Part shown: positions 37,076 through 47,484 of the stretch, in pieces
Layout of the letters: every line of letters begins with the position of its first letter
Numbering within the stretch: the first letter of the stretch is position 1
From: Owenia fusiformis
Taxonomy: Eukaryota; Annelida; Polychaeta; Sabellida; Oweniidae
Direction of reading: 5' to 3'
Length of the DNA: 64,000 nucleotides
Assembly (NCBI GenBank): GCA_903813345.2
Contig: CAIIXF020000001.1
Location: forward strand, 17,007,915 to 17,071,914
Position numbers and translations under genes: made by a program
Notes under the pieces: generated by a model
What the model was told of the DNA's origin: nothing
Databases searched by the model: none
Seen by the model: only the letters and a program-made list of their open reading frames with translations

Positions 37076-37984
37076 GAGGTGTCACACTGACCCGAAGTTG
37101 ACCTGCCATATTTTATCTCAGAAAGTTAAGAGTCATTCTCAGGTATCTACTTTCCTACCGTTCCAACATTTCAAATTATTATCCAATAGAATATTTTAAT
37201 AAATAGATCTCTAGTTAAATCATTGGATGAAGATTATGAGAGTCAACGAAGGAATGTTTTGGCTATATGATTCTACTGTAGAAATACAAAAGGATAGTAC
37301 AAAAAGCTACTAGGGATCTATAAACAGATGAGCATAGGGATTGTTTTACCCCAGAGTAGTCCCAAAAAGTCTCCTGAGACAAAGATCAGATCTGGTGGAA
37401 GAAAGATTACACCCTCAGGTGCATTTTCAGATAACCAACTAATAAAATGTTTATACTACAAGTCTCTAAAATATTTCAGACAAACTAGCAGTACAAGCAG
37501 AATGGAACATTTGACGGTTTGGAAGTTAGGCAGTCTAGAGTCCTCTGAGCTTGGGGAGTTGCGAGGAAAGTGACTTCGGTAAGTCCAGGTTAATCTATTA
37601 TTCATTATAGAAGTATTTTATATATATTAAGTTTACAGCAGAATCAAATCTAGCAAGATCCTTGTCATTCTATTCTAAAAATATAAAGTGCAGACTTTAC
37701 TTCAGGAATACTAGAGTATTTTACCAAAGAATTTTACAATTATGTATTTTATTTTATATATATGGCTTCCATATTTATATTTGGAAGAATTAAAAAATTT
37801 TCCCGATTTTCGCACTTTTAATCCTCAATAACTTACTGATTTACAACACATTGTAGACCTTTGAGACATATTGTATCTGAGATTGTAAAGAATAGATCGC
37901 TAGCTCAATTTTGGTTGAAAATGACACTGCAAAATATACAGAGTGGGTATGGGTATACAGGTTACATTTCATACTTTTCAATAG

Positions 37985-38112
37985 ATTGATTTTTTCCAGG
38001 AAAATGTCCAAAAACAAGCAGAAATGGCAATGTGTTAAACATGCAACCAGGGAAACAACGACTGAGCTGTACAAGTCATTTGAAAAAACATTTGGAAAGT
38101 GATGAGGACCAA
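37985..38112 (+). pseudogene. Possible decayed BED-type zinc-finger fragment
   Basis: In one frame the sequence reads SCTSHLKKHLESDED then a stop, which resembles the second half of a BED zinc finger (TSxLxxHLxxxH), a domain common in hAT-type transposases. The Cys pair expected upstream (CxxC) appears only in a different frame, so the piece is frame-broken. It may be the relic of the transposase of a nested or host element. Low confidence. Confidence 0.25.
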
Positions 38113-38580
38113 TGAGAGCTCATGCTTTCAAGGAAAAATGAACACTTAGCATAAACAATATCTGTTCCGAGAAGCAAGCCAGTTTGAATTAAATTTTTAT
38201 CTCTATGACAAGTAACGGGACAGTACTTTTAAGATTGCATAGATATAATGGCTTCATATCTGAAACATGCAATTTTTCTAGATTTATTCCCAACTTAAAA
38301 TGGTCATTATTGCTTTTTGAAAATCAATACCATGTTAACTAATAGAGCATTTGTTCAAGCTCAAATTAGAATATTTATTCATTCCCGTTCAGAAAAATAA
38401 CAATATAACCCCTAAACAGTTAGGCTATAGATAATTACATTCATAGTAATGGTCTGGGCACAATCTCGGAAATGAAATATCGAAATATCATCAAAGGTTA
38501 ATCCCATACTTAGTAGTGTTATAGGTAAATAACATGCGGGAATATAATTGATATCTGAGTTGAGCGGGAGATATATAAGG

Positions 38581-38718
38581 GTTATGTACTGGGAGGTTTT
38601 GGATACAGGTTTTATCCCAAGGGAAATATGTGTATATCCCGAGGGACCGCAGGGACCAAGGGATATACACATATTTCCCGAGGGATAAACCCTGTATCCA
38701 AAACCGACCGTACATAAC
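38581..38718. mobile_element. Hairpin element with CCCGAGGG core, copy 2
   Basis: GTTATGTACTGGGAGGTTTT at the left and GACCGTACATAAC at the right end near-perfect arms through TTGGATACAGG/CCTGTATCCAA and GGAAATATGTGTATATCCC and its inverse. The loop is a GAGGGACCGCAGGGACCAAGG-like core. The design matches the hairpin at 30105-30244. Confidence 0.82.
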
Positions 38719-39399
38719 AGATGTATTTCATACCTACTGATGTTCTTGGTACGTCATATACCTTATAAAGTTCCAAAATTCAAAAATATACTTAAGATAC
38801 ACATTTTCTTGGTGTTTTAAAGTGGTTTTTAAGTTTCTGAGATTATCAAACTCATATAGCCTAACTCATATTTTGAAAAATAAAATTTGAAAAAAATGTG
38901 AAAATCTTTTTTTTAAAAATGTGAAAAAAAAGTTGGGGAAAAATGGGAAATTTCAATGCATATTTAATTCTCATAATCTACTAAGTATAGGATAAATCAG
39001 TTATTAAATGCTCGATTTTTGATACAGTGTATATCCCTCAGTAAATACAATATAGTCACGATTTATTAGTTAAAATATGCCTAATTCAATTTTAAGACAA
39101 GCCAGAACAGCAAATCTCCCCTGCCCCTTAACCGTTTAGGGGTTAATAAAATACTTAATAAAACTTATTAACGATAGGATAGATTTTTGATAGATAACAT
39201 ACGAGACTGTAATTATATTTAAGTTCAATTCTGTGTGTCAATATTCTCTATTTGGATGCTCAAAAAAGTTCTTGTGTATTAACTCATTAATTATTGGAAA
39301 AACAATATACATTTGTTAATAAGTCAAAGCATAAGTTAGTTGTGTTTTACCTTCACATGTGAAAATGTTAGGCTTAGTGTGTTATATATAATTTTACTG

Positions 39400-42275
39400 A
39401 ACATCGGTGTCTACATCTTCCTGTACAGGAACTTTAAATTATGTTCATGTAATGATTCATTTAACTGGACGTTAGTCATTACTATCACTATATCTTGTTG
39501 ATGGCATAATTAAGGTTACTAGAACATTCCTTGCATGTGTTGTCCTAACTTGATGTAACCAGAAGTTATGAATTTGCCATGTATGTGACAAGCACGTTAC
39601 AGTCTCTTTATTTTGGCAAAGTCGTTGTTAAGGTTGGTACTACATTCCTGGCTCGTGATATCTAAGTCGAACGTAACTTGTATACTCATTTATGCTTGTC
39701 CACACTTTCCTTTGCCTACAACGTTCTATAGTTAATGTTACCAGAACTTTAACTTGGCCACGTATATGTGACGTTGCATTAGCACGTCACAGTCTGTTAT
39801 TTTATTTTTGCAGTCATTGTTAAGGTTGCTACTACATTCCTAGCACATGATATTTAAGTAAAATGTAACGTTGTATAAACATCTGTGCGAGTCCAGACCT
39901 TCCTGTGCCTACATCGGTCCAAGACAAACGTTACCAGAACTTTAAACTGGCCAGGTATATGTTACGTTGCATAAGCACATTACAGTTTCACTATTTTTGC
40001 GAAATCATTGTTAAGGTTGGTTCTACATTCCTGGCACGTAATATTTAAGTCAAATGTAACGTTCTTTAAACATCTGTGCGAGTCCACACCTTCCTGTACC
40101 TACAACGTTCCATAATTAACGTACCAGAACTTAAAACTGGCCACGTATATGTGACGTTGCAGAAGCACATTACAGTCTCGTTATTTTTGCGAAGTTATCG
40201 TTTAGGTTGGTTCTACGTTCCTGGCACGTGATATTTAAGTCAAATGTAACGTTCTTTGAACATCTGTGCGAGTCCACAACTTCCTGTACCTACAACGTTC
40301 CATAATTAACGTATCAGAAATTTAGATTGGCCACGTATTTATGACGTAATGTAAGTACGTTACATTTTCGTTATTTTGGCGAAGTCATCGTTTAGGTTGG
40401 TTCCACGTTCCTGGCACGTGATATTTAAGTCAAATATAACGTTCTTTAAACATCTGTGCGAGTCCACACCTTCCTGTACCTACAACGTTCCATATTAACG
40501 TTACCAGAAATTTAGATTGGCCACGTATATATGACGTAATGTAAGTACGTTACATTTTCGTTATTTTGGTGACGTAATTGTTAAGGTCGCTACTACGTTC
40601 CTGACACGTGATATTTAAGTCAAATGTAACGTTCTTTAAACATCTATGCGAGTCCACACCTTCCTGTACCTACAACGTTCCATATCAACGTTACCAGAAA
40701 TTTAGATTGGCCACGTATATATGACGTAATGTAAGTACGTTACATTTTCGTTATTTTGGTGACGTAATTGTTAAGGTCGCTACTACGTTCCTGACACGTG
40801 ATATTTAAGTCAAAAGTAACGTTCTTTAAACATCTATGCGAGTCCACACCTTCCTGTACCTACAACGTTCCATATCAACGTTACCAGAAATTTAGATTGG
40901 CCACGTATATATGACGTAATGTAAGTACGTTACAGTTTCGTTATTTTGGCAACATAATTGTTAAGGTCGCTACTACGTTCCTGACACGTGATATTTAAGT
41001 CAAATGTAACGTTCTTTAAACATCTGTGCGAGTCCACAACTTCCTGTACCTACAACGTTCCATATCAACGTTACCAGAAATTTAGATTGGCCACGTATTT
41101 ATGACGTAATGTAAGTACGTTACATTTTCGTTATTTTGGCGAAGTCATCGTTTAGGTTGGTTCTACGCTCCTGGCACGTGATATTTAAGTCAAATGTAAC
41201 GTTCTTTAAACATCTGTGCGAGTCCACACCTTCCTGTACCTACAACGTTCCATATCAATGTTACCAGAAATTTAGATTGGCCACGTATTTATGACGTAAT
41301 GTAAGTACGTTACATTTTCGTTATTTTGGTGACGTTATTGTTAAGGTCGCTACTACGTTCCTGACACGTGATATTTAAGTCAAATGTAACGTTCTTTAAA
41401 CATCTATGCGAGTCCACACCTTCCTGTACCTACAACGTTCCATATCAACGTTACCAGAAATTTAGATTGGCCACGTATATATGACGTAATGTAAGTACGT
41501 TACAGTTTCGTTATTTTGGCAACGTTATTGTTAAGGTCGCTACTACGTTCCTGACACGTGATATTTAAGTCAAATGTAACGTTCTTTAAACATCTGTGCG
41601 AGTCCACACCTTCCTGTACCTACAACGTTCCATTTCAACGTTACCAGAAATTTAGATTGGCCACGTATTTATGACGTAATGTAAGTACGTTACTTTTTCG
41701 TTATTTTGGTGACGTAATTGTTAAGGTCGCTACTACGTTCCTGACACGTGATATTTAAGTCAAATGTAACGTTCTTTAAACATCTATGCGAGTCCACACC
41801 TTCCTGTACCTACAACGTTCCATATCAACGTTACCAGAAATTTAGATTGGCCACGTATATATGACGTAATGTAAGTACGTTACAGTTTCGTTATTTTGGC
41901 GACGTAATTGTTAAGGTCGCTACTACGTTCCTGACACGTGATATTTAAGTCAAATGTAACGTTCTTTAAACATCTGTGCGAGTCCACACCTTCCTGTACC
42001 TACAACGTTCCATATCAACGTTACCAGAAATTTAGATTGGCCACGTATATATGACGTAATGTAAGTACGTTACAGTTTCCTTATTTTGGCGACGTAATTG
42101 TTAAGGTCGCTACTACGTTCCTGACACGTGATATTTAAGTCAAATGTAACGTTCTTTAAACATCTGTGCGAGTCCACACCTTCCTGTACCTACAACGTTC
42201 CATATTTAACGTTGCTACAACTTGAGACATATATTCTGACGACGTTATCACAACGTAAAATTGTTAGCTGGGTAC
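39400..42275. repeat. Right satellite array, 190-bp unit
   Basis: CATCTGTGCG or CATCTATGCG recurs exactly every 190 bp at 40071, 40261, 40451, 40641, 40831, 41021, 41211, 41401, 41591, 41781, 41971 and 42161. More degenerate copies reach back to about 39400. Each unit carries GTAACGTTCTTTAAACATC, ACAACGTTCCATATCAACGT, ATGACGTAATGTAAGTACGT and GACACGTGATATTTAAG. The E-box CACGTG and a CRE-like TGACGTAA are therefore present once per unit. Copies are nearly identical at the right and decay to the left. No obvious homology to the left-array monomer exists beyond the shared ACGT richness. Confidence 0.95.
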
Positions 42276-45200
42276 TGGGTATAATTGAGCTATTGGGTAT
42301 CGGCACTAATACAAACGTGTGTTAGTTTAAGCTCGACATAGATCCGAGTATTTATGAAAGAAGTCTGGGTTGCGATCTCCAGTTGTCGGCAATGTTGATC
42401 TAAGTGTTCGCCCTTTAGATTCCATATGGCACCATTCCGCTAAACGCAATCCAAATGCTCTGTTTGGTAAATTAAACAACCTATCGTTTCAAGACGATTC
42501 TGGCTTGGTATTTATGTGAAAAATACTTATCAGGTATCATCCACACGCATGTTAGGTTAATTTTATCACACCTATAAAGACCATTTAGAAATGATATCGG
42601 CTCCCTCCTGGAAGTAAATGGAAAAACATTATGTTAACCCCTAACAGTTCCGTTCCAAATACATAACACCGGTTACATAAAACCCGGTATAAACCACACA
42701 AACTTGGGCAACAGTGGGGTCTTATGCTTTTAAGAGAGTTCACCTTACTCCGTAATTATCAAATCTAATTGGACGATCCTTCCTGATGTGCCAGTGTGCG
42801 TCCTATCATCATTAGAAAGTTTTGAATTAATGGATCATTCAGAAACCAACTCGGTCCAGTGGTCACATTTTAGTCCAGCAACAGTATCCCAACGTCTGTC
42901 AACATATCATGATCGTAGTTCCCATAGAAACAGCACACATGGTGAAACCACAATAAGGGCAATAAAAGGGCACGCCCCATCTTTTATATACACGTTAGTA
43001 GACATTACCAAAAGGGTACCACCAAAAGTAAGCCATCCAATACAGAAGTGAGGCCCACCACTAGGATGTTTCGGAATGCCCCTAATTTGTACATACTCGT
43101 CAATTTCAACTCAAATGTAAGCAGGAAGTAAATAAAAACCAAGATAACACTCCACCCCTACATATTACCCATATCAAGGCTCACTGCGTACGTGCCTTGA
43201 ATCTCTGGTCACACACAACCATCTCTGAGCTCATTAAGTTGCCATTTCAAACCCAGTGGATTTTTTGTCTGTTTGTAAGTATCAATAACCGAGATGAACA
43301 CTAATCTAGTTTGTTGTTTCTATTACACCCAGGTTCTACATACCTCACACTAAGCACAACCTCGTAAGTTGACTCGATAGTTTGGTCTAAGAAAAACATT
43401 GCATTTCCCGATGACTACCAATATACTTCAAAATCACTGGATTTTGTTTAACACAGCAGTAATGTATTTAATTTGAACGAAATCTGATCGGCTATTTACT
43501 TGTATTCCCATCGAGTTCAAAGGCATATCTTTTAAAAGCCCCTCTGAGTCGGGGGATCAGTATAATGTTTATAGAAACAAGATACAGCCTACTCGATTTG
43601 CTCCTTGCGGCGCGTGGATCTCGAGCCTCGATCCTTACAGTATAGGCCTATATAGAAAGTTGATGAAAGAAATGTTCCATTAGCCTTCTTTATAACTCTA
43701 AAACAACATGTATGGTTAGAAGAATATGGATCAAATAGCAGGTATCATACACTGTGGTATTAAACATACTTGACATGCATCACACGAAAATAATTCACAT
43801 TTCAAAATACTTTTTCAAAGTAAAAGTTCTTAATTCGAATTACGTCTCCTATCTTGATATCTGAACGTAGACTATACAATTAGTGGTATAGATGTCTTTG
43901 GAACATGTTAGAAAAAGAGATTCGACACTTAAGTGAGAAACAATTTTGGTTGTTGTGTTACTTGAAGTTTGACATTTTGGAAGTGGAGCACATAAATGAA
44001 TTCAAAGTTGACAACAAATTAAAAATTGTTTTGGAAAAAATAATGTCACTTTGATACTATGATTGTATTTAGTACTTTCGACCTAATTAAAAGTCGGGAA
44101 TGATTTAATTTTTATTCCATTAAAGAAGTATCTAAATTGATGGCGGAACAGTTTTAGCACCCTAACGAGACTTACTTGACATGTCATGTAAGCGTCCGGA
44201 TCCCGGTTCGCGCAATTGTTTTAACTTGAACTTCAATAAAGCACTGTCTTGTATTCATGACGTCACTAATGATCATCAAAGTAACAACATCGTAGCCTTA
44301 GCTTGACCATACCATTACCATGTACATTTTTAATAGAATATGTCAATGTTCAAATATCAAATCGTTGTTCAATGTGAATTATTAGATTATGTCAATACCA
44401 TATTTAGTAAAAAGTTTTGATTTCATACAAAAACAGATTTCCGAAAATACTTCAATATTAAAAGGTCAATTTTCTCAAATGCAACAGGATAATCTTTGAA
44501 ATATATGAGTAAAATATAAATTCCATTTTGGACTTTCATTGAATTGATTGGACCCCCGTATAGTCTTCTGTGGTCTGAATCTGTGTGGGAGAGTTTTGAC
44601 ATGTATGTTATCCCAAGTTGATAACACTATACTCAAATACTTATTTTACAAATTGTCAATTTTTTGAATATCCCGTTCCGCCAAGTTTGAGGATCACACA
44701 AAATCAGAACAGATCAAGTGAAAGTCGGCAAACTGTGACACTGTTTAAAATAGGAAATGCTTCAGTTCATAAGTTTTGACTATTAAGTTAACACACAAGT
44801 AATAAACACAGAAACACTATTCAGTCGGGTATATTGGGTTAAAACGTAATCAAATAAGAATACTAACGTCTGTGAATTTATTTTCATAAAGAAACGTGAA
44901 TATGTTTAACTACCTTTTCCAACTGTTTATGTGATCAAATGGTATCTCGATTCCAAAAGCGCCATGGAGAAGATAAAAAGGTTGAAAGGCCATTTCGTGA
45001 AAATGTTTATCTATACCTCCTTGTTCAATGATTTCATGCTTGCAATAGAATTTATTTATTTTTTTAAAGTAATATTTCTCAAGTTTCTTAAAAATGCATA
45101 AAACCTGGGTGATTTGGAACTTTTTAACATCATCATAAAATGTTTGCCTTTGCACTATACAGAACTAATTTTGGTTTTATAGCAATATTGAGTTATTGTG

Positions 45201-46239
45201 AAATTTCTGTACTGTTTATTTTACCTCTTTTAAAAGAGAACTTCATATTCATAGGGCACTTGGGTCTGACACCCCATACAAATTTGCTTTCTGATCGCAG
45301 AACTTTGCGAATCAAAACCTATTTCAATTTATCAAGCACAAAGGTGCATACATCGGTTCAAGAAAAGTATTCCGTTGACAGGAAGGCTAGGAATTGAGTC
45401 ATTAAACGTATCACTTAGCGAGGCCTGCAAATAGCAGTTCCACTGTCAGCGCTCATCAAGTCAAGTGTTGTTCAACCTAATTAATGAGCAACAAGTTCGG
45501 ATCACATTTCACAACATTATCGTACCCCTTAGTAGTTTAAGATAAGAAAAAATTATTAGGTGTAAAAAAGTTTAGAGGTGCTACATTTGGTAAAGTCATG
45601 ATCATAAATTACTGTCAAGTTCTATTTGATACACAGAAACTTGGTAGAATCGGCGTTTTGTTTGTGGTCATTTTTGTTTTGAGGTTAGGTTGTTTTCAAT
45701 GTTGAATGTGGACAACCTATGTACGCATCTTTAGGCTCTTATGTTTCCGAGCTTTTTGGAATTTGGATTAAGTTAAAAGGCAGTAAAAATTACAAAACAC
45801 CAATAATAAGAAAATTACCAGTGACAATCATAAAGAGAGCAAATAAGTATTTTTCAGTGATCTTCTAAAAACATCTGCATATAGTAAAATATATCAAGCA
45901 CAAGGAATGCCTAGAGTTAACTAGCAAAAAGTTAACTTGTTAATGTTAAGTTGAATTCGTGAAAGTATTTCACTTTTATATTTTAACTGTCTCAGTTTTA
46001 ACAGTAAAATCGTCACATATTAGTTAATGTATGTCAGATGTTACATTTTGATATTTCTATAACTAATCCCAACCATCCAAATAGATCAACAAATGAATAA
46101 ATAAACAATTACTGAATCTGAAGAGAAAATGAAACTCACCCCGAAGGGAATCTGATCTAAAATGAGCCCACCCTGTATATCCATTACAGCCCCTTCCGAC
46201 CAATCAGGAATGCGAATGTTAATTCAGGCAACATTTTGG
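42276..46239. other. Intergenic region upstream of the DMRT gene
   Basis: No gene, RNA or clear transposon was recognised. Open frames at 42788-43051 and 45140-45397 lack protein-like features. Regulatory DNA for the DMRT gene may lie here but cannot be seen by eye. Confidence 0.45.
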
Positions 46240-46437
46240 TAAGAAAAGTTGGGCGGGCCAACGGCTAAGTTATAACATCGGGTGAAACATCTGAAGTAAA
46301 TTTGTCCCGGGATCATTATTGAGTTGGATTTCCACTGAGATCATTACGGACGTTGCTGTAGAGAAAGAGCTAGAAAGCAGATTTAACAAGAGCTCCTCGA
46401 CTGGACCAGAGCAACAGGTTTAAGAGACGTCAAGTAG
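46240..46437 (+). other. Possible 5' non-coding exon of the DMRT gene
   Basis: A locally less AT-rich stretch (GGGCGGGCCAACGG near 46251, TGTCCCGGGATCA near 46303) runs to GACGTCAAGTAG followed by GTGAGTGAC, a strong splice donor at 46438. The first coding exon of the DMRT gene has an acceptor at 47480-47481, so this could be its leader exon. There is no transcript evidence, and the upstream boundary is arbitrary. Confidence 0.3.
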
Positions 46438-47484
46438 GTGAGTGACAATAGCAGGGATAAAGGCTTTTTATAAAGTCGTTAGTTCCATTCTTGTAGAGTG
46501 TAGCCTGTGAAAAATGAAGGATTAATAGCGTTGCTCTTTTGTAGGAATACAAATAATACAGAAATAAAAAATCGTTCACTTTGAAAATATAATTTGGACA
46601 GCACTGTCACAGATGACCCTTGTAAATATGATACTCATAGATAAATCACAAGACCGACTGTCAATTTCAATTTTAGAATCTTTCTGGTTTTATTATACTC
46701 CATTTAAAGCTCGGCAGGATGAAAAGTCAATCTTTATTCCGAATTAATTGTAATTCTGACACTCATCACGTCTCGTTCTTACCGTGGACCTGGACATGGG
46801 ATTCAAAAAGTAGAGAATACAATATTGGTAATGAATGAGTCAATGATTTCGGTGTTATTTTTTATACTAAACATTAATCTGTTTCCAAAAATTCGATGGA
46901 TGTTTTTTCGAACGGAGGTTTTTAAAATTTCATGATATCAGTTCAAGATGTGTACCTCATGGTTAGGAGGATATCGTTTTTATCCAGTTGTCAGAGTGAA
47001 ATGAACGATACAGTATATATAAGAAAATAGAGGTTATTTAATAGGAAGATGTCTTTATAGAGAGACACAATATAAGATTTCCCAAAGAGATCAAGCATAA
47101 TATCATATTATGGAGGTATAAATTCCATAATCTCAGATCATGATATTCACTACAAGGAATATTAGACATCCCGTTTATATTATCTCTGTTATTACATAAA
47201 ACATCTTAATCAATAAAACAATTTTTTAAATGTCGAAACTAAAAATGATTATTTTTACCCGAAAAATAAATTTGAGAAAAAACTATTTTGCATATACTTT
47301 ATATATTATTTTGTATATACCTGGATGAAATGGTGAATGCGAATCTTTGAAAAATATTCATTTCGGGAAGAAATTGTATCATAATAGGATACAACTTAAA
47401 ATTAAAGACAGTATTATGGCAATTTTACAGTTTGTGATCAACAGTATGTTGAACAGTTTAAATTTTGCGATCGCATTACAGGAT

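Larger units (their letters stand above)
33181..39399. other. Interior between the two satellite arrays
   Basis: About 6 kb with no intact gene. It contains four nested inverted-repeat elements, two hairpins, one diverged tandem duplication and a BED-finger-like fragment, all listed separately. A CCGGGGGGTTCATTCC block near 33376 resembles one near 1725. The open stretch at 33749-34078 and the ATG near 33958 were considered as a gene start but the ATG frame stops after 12 codons. Confidence 0.5.
30996..42275. mobile_element. Candidate 11.3-kb composite element bounded by inverted ACCCAGC termini and two satellite arrays
   Basis: The left edge reads ACCCAGCAAACAGTGACGT. The right edge read in reverse is ACCCAGCTAACAATTTTACG, so the outermost 12 bases match except one. 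Inside each edge lies an ACGT-rich tandem array: about 119-bp units on the left, 190-bp units on the right. Copies are most alike towards the outside and decay inward. The 6-kb middle holds only nested MITEs, a diverged duplication and a decayed BED-finger-like fragment; no intact transposase is visible. This looks like a large non-autonomous DNA transposon with sub-terminal satellites. Alternatively, the two arrays and the short terminal match may be unrelated. No target-site duplication could be identified. Confidence 0.45.

Noticed and set aside
37328-37573. Open frame with an SSPKKSPETKIRSGGRKITPS stretch and splice-like edges
   Set aside because: Composition is mildly protein-like, but no family is recognised and no joined neighbours could be found in frame.
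30996-42275. CRISPR-like repeat arrays
   Set aside because: Units are 119 and 190 bp, contiguous and without unique spacers, in an animal genome; they are satellites.
42788-43051. 87-codon plus-strand open frame
   Set aside because: No domain, no signal peptide, no splice-consistent context; likely chance.
47347-47484. DMRT start at the upstream in-frame ATG (47347)
   Set aside because: The 46 added residues look non-coding and a TTACAG acceptor lies three bases before the ATG at 47485. It is kept as an alternative only.
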